From positions 1 through 42,695 of the forward strand of contig CASIAX010000013.1 in the NCBI GenBank assembly GCA_949372955.1: 42,695 nucleotides of DNA, given 5' to 3'. This document shows, piece after piece, positions 12,713 through 20,126 of this stretch (positions are counted from its first letter, which is position 1; each line of letters begins with the position of its first letter). This stretch comes from SGZJ01 sp949372955 (GTDB lineage: Bacteria > Bacteroidota > Bacteroidia > Flavobacteriales > Flavobacteriaceae). The notes under the pieces are model-generated. The model did not search any database. It was not told where the DNA came from and was given only the letters and a program-made list of their open reading frames with translations. A program made the position numbers and the translations under genes.

Positions 12713-13327
12713 GTGAAAAAATTACTTATTACATTTATTTTAATAATCACTTCTACAATAAGTTTATTTGGGATAAACAAAAGTGATTCAAATAAAAATA
12801 TTTTATTTGGTGTAAAAATAGCTATGACTTTCAGTTCGTCCGGAGATATCAATGATATTAGCGAAGAATTAAGTACAATTGATAACGCTAAAACAATAGC
12901 TTATGGAAGTTCAATAGGTCTTTATGCACAAATTAAGATTTTTAGTTTTTACGTAAGACCAGAATTACAGTATAGCGCTTATGACACTAATTATGAAAAC
13001 ATAGTTATAGCAAATAAGCGCCTTGAACTACCAGTATCTTTAGGAATCCCATTAAATTCTTTTTTAAGTGTTTTTACGGGGCCTACTTTTCGTTATAATG
13101 TTGACCAAGAGGTTAATGATATAAATATCGAAGATGTGAAAAATAAAAGTACAATGGGAGTGCATTACGGAGCACGTTTAAACTTTAAAAAATTAGCGAT
13201 AGATATACGTTACGATAGAGGTATTACCAAAGAAGAAACCTTGTTGCTTTCAAGTAATGATATAAGTATTGGTAATATAGACCAAAGACCAAATTTATTA
13301 AGTGTTGGTTTGTCATATACATTTTAA
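12713..13327 (+). CDS. outer-membrane beta-barrel protein
   Basis: 204 residues from a GTG placed directly behind the boundary repeat. Signal peptide (KKLLITFILIITSTISLFG), then alternating strands typical of PorT/OmpW-style eight-stranded barrels (FYVRPELQYSAYD, GPTFRYNV, GVHYGARLNFKKLAIDIRYD), ending LLSVGLSYTF with the C-terminal aromatic residue used in barrel assembly. No plug domain or ligand motif. Small outer-membrane protein of unknown cargo. Confidence 0.8.
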   Translation: MKKLLITFILIITSTISLFGINKSDSNKNILFGVKIAMTFSSSGDINDISEELSTIDNAKTIAYGSSIGLYAQIKIFSFYVRPELQYSAYDTNYENIVIANKRLELPVSLGIPLNSFLSVFTGPTFRYNVDQEVNDINIEDVKNKSTMGVHYGARLNFKKLAIDIRYDRGITKEETLLLSSNDISIGNIDQRPNLLSVGLSYTF

Positions 13328-13389
13328 TTAACCATAGGTACATCTTCTTCAGATAATTTAAGTAAAACTAAATTTTGTAAATTGGAGGT
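13326..13389 (+). repeat. boundary repeat type A, complete
   Basis: TTAACCATAGGTACATC, hairpin ATCT-TCTTC-AGAT, right arm with TAAATTTTGTAAATTGGAGGT to the ATG at 13390. The preceding stop codon TAA overlaps its first bases. Confidence 0.9.
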
Positions 13390-13521
13390 ATGGATAATTT
13401 TAATCAGCATAACAGTAACGGAAACTTACCCAATACAACTCCTAAACAAGGCAAAACGACTCTTATTATCATTGTTGTTGTTCTTGTAGCCTTAATTGGT
13501 GGTGGTTTAATTTTTGGATAA
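13390..13521 (+). CDS. 43-aa tail-anchored-like membrane protein
   Basis: Reads MDNFNQHNSNGNLPNTTPKQ, then one C-terminal helix made of Ile/Val/Leu with a GGG step, ending FG. Polar, Asn-rich N-terminus and a single helix at residues ~23-42. It occupies a whole cassette between two complete boundary repeats and begins at the repeat's ATG, which supports translation despite its size. Function unknown. Confidence 0.65.
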   Translation: MDNFNQHNSNGNLPNTTPKQGKTTLIIIVVVLVALIGGGLIFG

Positions 13522-13524
13522 AGT

Positions 13525-13587
13525 CAAGCCATAGACATATCTTCTTCAGATAGTTTAAGTAGAAACTAAATGTTGTAAATTGGGGTT
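13525..13587 (+). repeat. boundary repeat type A, complete
   Basis: CAAGCCATAGACATATC, TATCT-TCTTC-AGATA, right arm (GTAGAAACTAAAT), TAAATTGGGGTT to the ATG at 13588. Confidence 0.9.
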
Positions 13588-14295
13588 ATGAAAAAGTATA
13601 ATATTAAAAAGTATTTTATAAAATACACTTTAGAGTTTTTTGTTATTGTAATGGGTATAACTTTTTCTTTTTTTGTGCAAAACATTAGAAATGATATTCA
13701 AATTGACACAAAAAGAGAATTAATTATTGATAATCTATTAAGTGAACTTGAATCTAATCAGGCTTATATTGATGAAAAAAAGCGGGATTTTAAAAGAGAG
13801 ATGGAATATGTAAACAAATTACTATTAGATTCATTAACAACACAAGAAATAAAAAAATACCCTAAAAATTTCTCTCCATTAAATCCTTTTTTTAGTGTAA
13901 GTAAATTTAGACCATCAAGGTCAGTTTACAATTCTATTGTCAACGACGGAAGTTTTAATATTATAGAGCCTTCAAGTTTAAAAGTTCTTATTGATGAAGT
14001 TTATTCAACAAATCATAATGCAATAATAAATATTATTGATTCTGAACAAAAAATTGCAGATAAAGCAGATGATTTTTTTGTAAAAAAATATACATCAACT
14101 TATATTAAAAATTTTTGGTTTAATTACGACAATAAATTGGTTATTAGTGTTTTTAAAATTATGCAGAAGGACTTCAAGTTTAAGGCTTTAATGGTTCAAA
14201 AAATAAGTTTTATGGAGGTTAAAGTCGCAAGACTTGACATTTACTCAAAGAAAAGAGACTCGTTAATAAATTTAATTAAAATCAACAAACTATAG
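13588..14295 (+). CDS. DUF6090-like membrane protein
   Basis: 235 residues. A basic N-terminus and a single helix (FFVIVMGITFSFFVQNIRND, about 19-37) are followed by a long charged helical domain with ELESNQAYIDEKKRDFKRE. Layout and length match 9561-10316, although identity is low. The stop codon TAG is the TAG of the repeat's left arm (AACTATAGGCATATC), so the last residues are encoded by repeat sequence. Function unknown. Confidence 0.7.
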   Translation: MKKYNIKKYFIKYTLEFFVIVMGITFSFFVQNIRNDIQIDTKRELIIDNLLSELESNQAYIDEKKRDFKREMEYVNKLLLDSLTTQEIKKYPKNFSPLNPFFSVSKFRPSRSVYNSIVNDGSFNIIEPSSLKVLIDEVYSTNHNAIINIIDSEQKIADKADDFFVKKYTSTYIKNFWFNYDNKLVISVFKIMQKDFKFKALMVQKISFMEVKVARLDIYSKKRDSLINLIKINKL

Positions 14296-14357
14296 GCATA
14301 TCTTCTTCTTTTAATTCAGCCACTTCTAACCCACATAAGTAGGGTAAACTTACATTT
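14289..14357 (+). repeat. boundary repeat type B, complete
   Basis: AAACTATAGGCATATC, link, TTCTAACCC-ACATAAGTA-GGGTAAAC hairpin. The ACCC/GGGT stem replaces the ACCT/AGGT of other copies with matching changes on both sides. Confidence 0.9.
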
Positions 14358-14410
14358 AAATCAAAATGTTTTTTTTAACTTAGTGTTTATAACCAACAAA
14401 CTATTTTAAA

Positions 14411-14908
14411 ATGAAAAATCTATTTTTTACAATAACCTTATTATTTGCTATAAGTTTAAATGCAAATCCAAATCCAAATGACTTTGAAACATTAAAACAA
14501 TTAGAGGGAAAATGGATTGGCACACTAGAAAGAACTAACGACACCAATGATAGTTTTATTTTAGATTTTAGTATAACTTCAAATGGAAGTGCTATACTAG
14601 AAGAAAGTAATACAGGTGGAATTGAGATGCTCACAATATTTAATTATCAAAATGATGAATTGTTATTAACCCATTATTGTGGTCTAAAAAACAAACCTAT
14701 TTCTACACTAGATAGTTCTATTAATGGCAAATTTAAATTTCAGACTGATTCAAAAAGAAGTGGATTAACTCTGGAAAAAGACACCTATGTTACTTCTTGG
14801 GAAATTGATTTGATGCCTAAAGATGAAAATAAAATTTTATATAAATATACTGTAAGCGGGCCAGAGGGTGTTTCGTTTACTGCTTCTGCAGAAATGTCTA
14901 GAATATAA
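14411..14908 (+). CDS. periplasmic lipocalin-like (DUF1579-style) protein
   Basis: 165 residues. Signal peptide MKNLFFTITLLFAISLNA, then a conserved start LKQLEGKWIGTLERT, typical of lipocalin-like/DUF1579 folds, alternating strands, and the terminal FTASAEMSRI. Exported, not lipidated (no Cys at the cleavage site). It sits behind a type B repeat, and a good hairpin terminator follows at 14937. Ligand unknown. Confidence 0.65.
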   Translation: MKNLFFTITLLFAISLNANPNPNDFETLKQLEGKWIGTLERTNDTNDSFILDFSITSNGSAILEESNTGGIEMLTIFNYQNDELLLTHYCGLKNKPISTLDSSINGKFKFQTDSKRSGLTLEKDTYVTSWEIDLMPKDENKILYKYTVSGPEGVSFTASAEMSRI

Positions 14909-14936
14909 ATATTAATCACAAACATTACAAGTCCTT

Positions 14937-14963
14937 AACCTTCGAGAAATCGGAGGTTTTTTT
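14937..14963 (+). terminator. rho-independent terminator
   Basis: Stem AACCTTCGA / TCGGAGGTT (9 bp with one G-T pair), GAAA tetraloop, followed by a T-run. Placed 28 bases after the stop of 14411-14908. It is the only clear intrinsic terminator between plus-strand array genes. Confidence 0.85.
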
Positions 14964-15000
14964 ATAAATATATAGAAAAGGCAAGTAATTAGATAAAGCT

Positions 15001-15074
15001 CTAAACCATAGGCATATCCTCTTCTTTCAATTCAGCTATTTCTAAACCTCGTAAATAGGTTAAACTTACATTTT
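15001..15074 (+). repeat. boundary repeat type B, complete
   Basis: CTAAACCATAGGCATATC, link, CAATTCAGCTATTT, hairpin AACCT-CGTAAAT-AGGTT, then AAACTTACATTT. Confidence 0.9.
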
Positions 15075-15156
15075 AAAGTATTACTAATTTTATTAATATG
15101 TTGCTTATTGCAATTAATTTTAATAAGTTTAATTCATTAATCTAATTCTATCAAAA

Positions 15157-15621
15157 ATGAAAAATTATTTATACATAGTAAGCCTATCATTAGCGCTAAC
15201 ACTCATCATTAGTTGTGAAGAATCTAAAATAAATGGTTACAATGAAAATGAATTGATTTTTGTTGTTGAAATGAATTCAACAGAGGACAAATCAACTGAT
15301 GATATCGTAAAGTTTTCAAAATATTATACTGACGCAATTGATAAAATGGAATCTAATTCTTTAGGTTGGGGCTTTTATGAGTCGGGAGAAAAAATAATAT
15401 TAATTGAAAGATATTTAGACGGAAAAGCAATGATGCAGCACGGCAAAAATGTTTCTGAAGGCGGACCACTTGAAGCACATTTTGTAAAATTTATGGAACA
15501 TTTTACAATTAACAAAATAGATGTTTATGGTAATTCATCTGATGAGTTAAAAGAATTTGTCAAAGGCTTTGGACTTCCTTTTTATTTTCACCCAGCATAT
15601 GCAAAGTTTAGCAGGAACTAA
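15157..15621 (+). CDS. ABM-like lipoprotein, paralogue of 8280-8744
   Basis: 154 residues, the same length as its paralogue. Lipobox TLIISC (Cys20). Blocks ELIFVVEMNST, GWGFYESGEKIILIERY, MMQHGKNV and IDVYGNSSDELKEFVKGF align with the product at 8280 and fit a dimeric alpha-beta-barrel (ABM/NIPSNAP-like) domain on a lipid anchor. The stop TAA lies inside the next repeat. Role unknown; possibly binding of a small hydrophobic molecule (inference). Confidence 0.65.
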   Translation: MKNYLYIVSLSLALTLIISCEESKINGYNENELIFVVEMNSTEDKSTDDIVKFSKYYTDAIDKMESNSLGWGFYESGEKIILIERYLDGKAMMQHGKNVSEGGPLEAHFVKFMEHFTINKIDVYGNSSDELKEFVKGFGLPFYFHPAYAKFSRN

Positions 15622-15690
15622 ACCATAGCTATCTTCTTCTTTTAATTCAGCTATTTCTAAAAGCTATCACAGGTTATTAGAAATATTTGA
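15618..15690 (+). repeat. boundary repeat type B, variant hairpin
   Basis: CTAAACCATAGCTATC, TTTTAATTCAGC, then TATTTCTAA-loop-TTAGAAATA, a nine-base-pair perfect stem unlike the other type B stems but at the same position. Confidence 0.85.
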
Positions 15691-15717
15691 TTAATTTTAT
15701 AACAGATTTAAAAGAAC

Positions 15718-16917
15718 ATGCGACTTCATTTTAAAACCCTCTTACTTTTAAACTTAATTACTCTTCCAGCTGTAGTACAATCGCAGAACTGGGTACAAGT
15801 GAATTCTTTACCGGATTCTTTTAATGAAACTCATCACTCTTTTGCTTTTAGTTTAGACGATACGGGTTACATTGTGGCTGGAAATTCCAATTCTGGAGAA
15901 CGAGATGATTTTTATAAGTATGACAATGTAAACGATTCTTGGACAGAACTCACCCCTTTTCCAGGAGCACCTCGCGGTTATGCGATTGGTGATACTTGGA
16001 ACGGGAAAGCATACTTTGGATTTGGACATGATGGAACATCGTTATTAAATGATTTATGGGTGTTTGACCCTTTAAATATGAGTTGGACAGAACTGGCTTC
16101 CTGTCCATGTGCAGCAAGAAAACATCCAGCGATGATAGCACATAACGGGAAAGTATTTGTAGGATTAGGAAATACTTCAACAGAAAATATGAATGATTGG
16201 TGGGAGTATGATATTACATTAAACACTTGGTCTCAAAAAGATGATTTGCCTTCACAATCGAGGCATCATCCATATCAATTTGGCATTAATGATTACGTTT
16301 ATGCTGGCTTTGGACATGGAAATGACATCTTTAACGATTGGTTTCGTTATGACATTACGACTGAAACTTGGACCCAAGTAGCAACATTACCGGCAGAAGG
16401 ACGAGTGGCGGGAACACAATTTTCATACAACGGCTTTGGATATGTGCTGAGTGGCGATGGAGATAACCATGATTCTATGGAAACAGGGGAGTTCTGGGCT
16501 TATGACCCTATTTCTGATAATTGGGAAGAAATGCCTCCTCATCCTGAAGGCTCTCGTTGGGCGCCAGCTTCATTCATAATTAATGGAGAGGTATATATCA
16601 TTAATGGCACTAGTTTTTCACAATATGTGACAGAGATTTATAAATATAATTTGGATTCGGCTTTATCGGTTCACGAATTAACAAATTCAACTATTCGTAT
16701 ATATCCAAATCCGGCAACAGATTTTATTAACATTGATGTTCCAGAAAATTTAAAATATCACACTAATATTTACGACTTAAATGGAAGATTAATTAGTCGT
16801 TCAAAAAACAAAGCTGTAATTGAAATTCAATCCTTACCTCTTGGTATATATCTAATTGAAATTTCAGACTTAAACTCTGACTATAAAGTAGTTGAAAAAA
16901 TAATAAAAGCAAATTAA
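15718..16917 (+). CDS. Kelch-repeat T9SS-secreted protein
   Basis: 399 residues. Signal peptide (MRLHFKTLLLLNLITLPAVVQS). About six kelch-type blades follow, each with a GY(V/I)..G or Y.GFG strand and a W-x-E/Q turn (YDNVNDSWTELTPFP, FDPLNMSWTELASCP, YDITLNTWSQKDDLP, YDITTETWTQVATLP, YDPISDNWEEMPPHP). The C-terminus is a type A sorting domain from IRIYPNPATDFINID. Predicted surface beta-propeller, binding role. Confidence 0.85.
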   Translation: MRLHFKTLLLLNLITLPAVVQSQNWVQVNSLPDSFNETHHSFAFSLDDTGYIVAGNSNSGERDDFYKYDNVNDSWTELTPFPGAPRGYAIGDTWNGKAYFGFGHDGTSLLNDLWVFDPLNMSWTELASCPCAARKHPAMIAHNGKVFVGLGNTSTENMNDWWEYDITLNTWSQKDDLPSQSRHHPYQFGINDYVYAGFGHGNDIFNDWFRYDITTETWTQVATLPAEGRVAGTQFSYNGFGYVLSGDGDNHDSMETGEFWAYDPISDNWEEMPPHPEGSRWAPASFIINGEVYIINGTSFSQYVTEIYKYNLDSALSVHELTNSTIRIYPNPATDFINIDVPENLKYHTNIYDLNGRLISRSKNKAVIEIQSLPLGIYLIEISDLNSDYKVVEKIIKAN

Positions 16918-16920
16918 AGC

Positions 16921-16964
16921 TTTAAACCCTAGGCATATCTTTTTTTTTAATTCAGCTATCTGGC
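16921..16964 (+). repeat. boundary repeat type B, left part
   Basis: TTTAAACCCTAGGCATATC, T-run, AATTCAGCTATC. The right part is lost. It lies tail to tail with the minus-strand gene at 16987-17448. Confidence 0.8.
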
Positions 16965-16986
16965 ATATGAAATATATATAATACTA

Positions 16987-17448
16987 TTAACAACAATCCG
17001 AGTCAGGATTACAGCTTAAACCACTTGCCGTAACACGAACACGAGGCTTTTCTTGCGGGATGCCGCACTGGTCGGGTGCTAAGCAAGCCGTTTGAGTATT
17101 GATAAGTTGAAATACTGCGCCATCAAAAGTTAATTTATAACGCCCAACGGTACTTTGTTGGAATTCAACTTCTAATTCCAAATTTGAATAGCCTAACTGT
17201 TTTTCCGCCAATTGCAGTATATTTAAAATATTATTTGGCTTTAGCCGATGGTCTGTATCAGAAGCCACCCAAAGTTGTAAGTTGAGTTTGTTTTCTTGCC
17301 GCAGCACACCACCACAATCTATATAGTTCCGCGTTACATTTCCTACTTCTGTGATATGAAAATGTGCAGGTACAAACTGCCCATTAGGGAGTTGAAACTT
17401 TAACGTATCTAATTCACTAAGTGTTTGTTTAAAAGCCGAAAGCAACAT
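16987..17448 (-). CDS. DUF6428 family protein
   Basis: 153 residues, cytoplasmic. Shows LPNGQFVPAHFHITEVG, NYIDCGG, LNLQLWVASDTDHRL and a Cys-rich tail (GLSCNPDSDCC), the layout I know as DUF6428, often found next to arsenic-resistance genes in Bacteroidota. No ars genes are present here. It is visibly richer in G+C than its neighbours and has its own exact -7 box, so it looks newly acquired. Function unproven; metal(loid)-related is only by association elsewhere. Confidence 0.75.
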   Translation of the reverse strand: MLLSAFKQTLSELDTLKFQLPNGQFVPAHFHITEVGNVTRNYIDCGGVLRQENKLNLQLWVASDTDHRLKPNNILNILQLAEKQLGYSNLELEVEFQQSTVGRYKLTFDGAVFQLINTQTACLAPDQCGIPQEKPRVRVTASGLSCNPDSDCC

Positions 17449-17462
17449 ATTTAATTTTCTTG

Positions 17463-17470
17463 CAAAGTTA
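17463..17470 (-). promoter_or_regulatory. -7 promoter box TAACTTTG
   Basis: Reads TAACTTTG on the minus strand, an exact TAnnTTTG match, about 14 bases before the ATG of the DUF6428 gene. Confidence 0.6.
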
Positions 17471-17515
17471 CAAGAATAGTTTTAAAAATAATAGGTGGCA
17501 TTTTGAATAGCCCCA

Positions 17516-17589
17516 TTTAAACCATAGGCATATCTACCTCTTTTAATTCAGCTATTTTAAGTAAAAACTAAATATTGTAAATTGGGGGT
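17516..17589 (+). repeat. boundary repeat, B/A hybrid, complete
   Basis: Left half of type B (TTAAACCATAGGCATATC, CTCTTTTAATTCAGCTAT) fused to the right arm of type A (TTTAAGTAAAAACTAAAT, TTGTAAATTGGGGGT). The junction is at GCTAT/TTTAAG, where A has GATAG/TTTAAG. Confidence 0.85.
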
Positions 17590-17769
17590 ATGAAAAACCT
17601 AATACTGATTTTATTAATTATAATAGCTTCATTAAATTTCTTATATACTTTTGGCTATCAAGGTGAGCCAATGAGTCAATTAGAGTTTTTGTCAAGAACA
17701 CTTGGAAGTATCATTATTCTCGTAATTTCATTAAGACAACTAATGAAAAAATACAACCCTAAACCCTAG
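17590..17769 (+). CDS. 59-aa two-helix membrane protein
   Basis: Reads MKNLILILLIIIASLNFLYT, then a polar loop, then a second helix (RTLGSIIILVISLRQL) and a basic tail. The final residues NPKP and the TAG stop are encoded by the boundary repeat itself (CCTAAACCCTAGGCAT), so the stop was acquired with the repeat. Starts at the hybrid repeat's ATG. Function unknown. Confidence 0.65.
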   Translation: MKNLILILLIIIASLNFLYTFGYQGEPMSQLEFLSRTLGSIIILVISLRQLMKKYNPKP

Positions 17770-17776
17770 GCATAAA
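17759..17776 (+). repeat. boundary repeat, left-arm fragment
   Basis: CCTAAACCCTAGGCATAA; no hairpin or right arm follows. AT-rich non-coding DNA separates it from the convergent SGNH gene. Confidence 0.7.
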
Positions 17777-17874
17777 ACATTCTTTACTCCTAATTTATTT
17801 ATAGTTTTTAATTCTTTTTTTTAATATTGAGAATAGCCATAATTAAAAAAAAATATTTTTTTGAGGAATTTTCA

Positions 17875-18582
17875 TTAGTTTATAGAATAAATTATAGGCT
17901 TAATAAATTCGACCCAAGCATCGTAACCCTTTTCGTTAAGATGAATTCCGTCAGTTGAAAGTTCCTTTCTAATTAGTCCATTTTCGTTTACAAAAATCGA
18001 ATATAAATCTACAATTTGGTATAGATTTTCTTTTTCGTTGGATTTTATTATTTCGTTTACTTTTAAGATGCTACTCTTGTATTGCTCTTTTTCTATTGGT
18101 AAAACGGTTTGGACATAAATCTTAGTTTTAGGTGTTTCCGCATTAATAACTTGGGCAATCTGTATAATATTATTAGCTATATATTCTGCAGAAGGATTGT
18201 TAGGACTATTGTTATTCCATAAATCATTTATTCCAATTAATAAAAATACAGCTTTTGGTTTAAAGTAAGTTATTTCATCGATTCGCGCCAATACTCCATC
18301 TGTAACATCCCCGCCAATTCCTCTGTTTCTGATATTAGGATATTTTAATCTTTTACTCCAATCTTTTCCGCCCCAAGTTATACTATTTCCTAAAAAGACA
18401 ATATCACCATAATTTAAAGGGTTGCTTTTAAATTCTTTAATTACTTTTTTGTAATTACCATCCCCCCATTCATCGTGATTTTCGATTACCAAATCCTCAT
18501 TTGGATATAAGTGGTCAATTGAAACACTATTCTTACAACTTAAAGTAAAAAACAGAATAATTAGTAGTAGAGTTTTATTCAT
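17875..18582 (-). CDS. SGNH/GDSL hydrolase lipoprotein
   Basis: 235 residues. Lipobox FTLSC (Cys16). Block I VFLGNSITWGG with nucleophile Ser67, block II GIGGDVTDG (Gly90), block III LLIGINDLW (Asn119), block V STDGIHLNEKGY (Asp/His near 211/214) complete the SGNH catalytic set. Probably an esterase/acetylhydrolase for carbohydrate or lipid esters at the cell surface. Minus-strand unit within the array, with TATATTTA just upstream on its strand. Confidence 0.85.
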   Translation of the reverse strand: MNKTLLLIILFFTLSCKNSVSIDHLYPNEDLVIENHDEWGDGNYKKVIKEFKSNPLNYGDIVFLGNSITWGGKDWSKRLKYPNIRNRGIGGDVTDGVLARIDEITYFKPKAVFLLIGINDLWNNNSPNNPSAEYIANNIIQIAQVINAETPKTKIYVQTVLPIEKEQYKSSILKVNEIIKSNEKENLYQIVDLYSIFVNENGLIRKELSTDGIHLNEKGYDAWVEFIKPIIYSIN

Positions 18583-18610
18583 AATCTAAATATATGATTT
18601 TAAAAATAAT

Positions 18611-18669
18611 CAACCCTAGAGATGCAATTATAGATTGTTTGAGTAAAAACTAAATGTTGTAAATTGGGA
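18611..18669 (+). repeat. boundary repeat type A, diverged left arm
   Basis: TCAACCCTAGAGATGCAATT, ATAGATTGTTTGAG, then the standard right arm and TAAATTGGGA. It lies between divergent genes, directly upstream of the methyltransferase. Confidence 0.8.
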
Positions 18670-18687
18670 TTAGATCAAAACAAGCAT

Positions 18688-19311
18688 ATGAGTATAGAAA
18701 AAGCATATAATATCTGGGCTAATCAATATGATACAAATGAAAATCGCACAAGAGATTTAGATAAAAAATTAACAATTGAAATTTTAAGTAAATACGAATT
18801 TGAAAATGTTTTAGAATTAGGTTGTGGAACAGGGAAAAACACAAATTGGTTATTGAAAAAAGCAAAACGAATTATTGGCTTAGATTTTTCTCAAGAAATG
18901 TTGAATAAAGCAAAAGAAAAAATATCAAATAAAAAAGTAGTTTTTAATAAAGCAGACTTAAATGTAGACTGGAAAATTGACAATAATTTTGCTGACTTAA
19001 TAACTAGTAGTTTAACTCTAGAACATATTGATAATTTAAATCATATTTTTTATCAAGCTAACTTAAAATTAAAGAAAGATGGCTTGTTTTTTATAAGTGA
19101 ATTACATCCCTATAAGCAATATTCAGGAAGCAAAGCACAATATGTAACTGAAAACGGTACTAAAGAACTAGAGGTATATATTCATCATATTTCGGATTAT
19201 ATTGATAATGCAGCAAGCAATGGGCTTAAATTAGTAGAAATGAAGGAGTGTTTTGATGAAAATAATCAAAAAGGACTCCCAAGATTAGTTTCCTTTTTAT
19301 TTAAGAAATAA
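18688..19311 (+). CDS. class I SAM-dependent methyltransferase
   Basis: About 207 residues from the ATG at 18688; a TTG in the repeat at 18664 is in frame but less likely. Motif I VLELGCGTGKNTNWLL, motif II IIGLDFSQEMLNKAKEK, then DLITSSLTLEHIDN and LKKDGLFFISELHP (UbiE/BioC-like methyltransferase_11/25 fold). Substrate not predictable. Cytoplasmic, unusual among the envelope-type cargo of the array. The G-run here is degenerate (TTGGGATTAG) and the start is displaced 20 bases. Confidence 0.8.
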   Translation: MSIEKAYNIWANQYDTNENRTRDLDKKLTIEILSKYEFENVLELGCGTGKNTNWLLKKAKRIIGLDFSQEMLNKAKEKISNKKVVFNKADLNVDWKIDNNFADLITSSLTLEHIDNLNHIFYQANLKLKKDGLFFISELHPYKQYSGSKAQYVTENGTKELEVYIHHISDYIDNAASNGLKLVEMKECFDENNQKGLPRLVSFLFKK

Positions 19312-19358
19312 AGTCTACTAGCAGCAATAGGTATAATTATCCACGTACAGCCCGTCTA

Positions 19359-19404
19359 CTAAACCATACCTATCTTCAGCAGATAGTTTATTTAAAAACT
19401 AAAA
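19359..19404 (+). repeat. boundary repeat type A, right end decayed
   Basis: CTAAACCATACC, hairpin TATCT-TCAGC-AGATA, GTTTATTTAAAAACTAAAA; no TGTAAATTGGG. The next gene uses other upstream DNA. Confidence 0.85.
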
Positions 19405-19529
19405 CATTTATTTGTTTATTCAAGCTAGCTAATTGTATTAAGGCATAAAATTTGTTTAGATTTAGTTTCATAATGTTATATTAAAAATATGATAACGGCA
19501 ACATTGTTTTTTTCTTGGTTATATTACAA

Positions 19530-19931
19530 ATGGAAAAAAAAATAGACATTTTGAAAGAAAATTTACACAAAGTGGGACAGCTAAACGTTTTTGGTAATAA
19601 CCTTGAATTATGTTGTTTAAAACCTGTAACTGGTGTGTATAGAGACGGGTTTTGTAATACAGGTAATAATGACATTGGAACACATACAGTTTGTGCAATT
19701 GTCACTGATGAATTTTTACTTTTTTCAAAAAAAAGAGGAAATGATTTAACAAGAGATATTCCGATATATAATTTTAAAGGGTTGAAAGCAGGTGACAAGT
19801 GGTGTTTATGCGCTTTAAGGTGGGTTGAGGCTTACAATAATGGATGCGCACCTAAACTTTTATTAGAATCTACAAATATTAGAACTCTTGATTTTGTGAG
19901 TCTTGAAAAGTTGCTTGAACACCAAGCATAA
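19530..19931 (+). CDS. DUF2237 family protein
   Basis: About 133 residues from the ATG at 19530 (an upstream TTG at 19515 is also in frame). The whole length carries the DUF2237 signature: NVFGNNLELCCLKPVTGVYRDGF, then NTGNNDIGTHTVCAIVTDEF, KRGNDLTRDIP, FKGLKAGDKWCLCALRW and APKLLLESTN. Conserved Cys residues suggest metal or redox chemistry, but no function is established that I know of. Cytoplasmic, with no signal. Confidence 0.85.
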   Translation: MEKKIDILKENLHKVGQLNVFGNNLELCCLKPVTGVYRDGFCNTGNNDIGTHTVCAIVTDEFLLFSKKRGNDLTRDIPIYNFKGLKAGDKWCLCALRWVEAYNNGCAPKLLLESTNIRTLDFVSLEKLLEHQA

Positions 19932-19944
19932 TCGTAGTGTAACC

Positions 19945-20010
19945 CTAAACTTATAGGTATATCTTTTTCAGCTAGCTTAACTAAAAAATAAATGTTGCAA
20001 ATTGGGGGAG
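19945..20010 (+). repeat. boundary repeat type A, complete
   Basis: CTAAACTTATAGGTATATC, TTTTTCAGCTAGCTTAAC, right arm, TGCAAATTGGGGGAG before ATG. Confidence 0.85.
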
Positions 20011-20049
20011 ATGAAAAAACTGTTATTTCGTTGCTTATCTAATGTTTGA
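20011..20049 (+). pseudogene. decayed unit start (MKKL-type leader only)
   Basis: The repeat's ATG opens MKKLLFRCLSNV-stop, a typical array leader with nothing behind it. The convergent fasciclin gene and its terminator follow at once, so the original coding region has been deleted. Confidence 0.5.
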
Positions 20050-20070
20050 TACAAATATCTAAAAATACAG

Positions 20071-20100
20071 TAAAAAAAAAGCCTCAAATTAATGAGGCTT
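20071..20100 (-). terminator. rho-independent terminator
   Basis: On the minus strand: AAGCCTCA-TTAATT-TGAGGCTT followed by a run of T, 27 bases past the stop of the fasciclin gene. Because it is A-flanked on the plus strand it may work in both directions. Confidence 0.85.
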
Positions 20101-20126
20101 TACTTTTTATAACAAATAATTTCTAA

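Noticed and set aside
12649..12852. Minus-strand frame of 67 codons (similar one at 8177-8422)
   Set aside because: Both end in the same residues (EKDMPMV / EEDMPMV) only because they read the boundary element antisense; they are shadows of the plus-strand genes.
18664..18687. TTG start for the methyltransferase inside the boundary element
   Set aside because: It would add eight residues encoded by element sequence; the ATG at 18688 gives a normal N-terminus.
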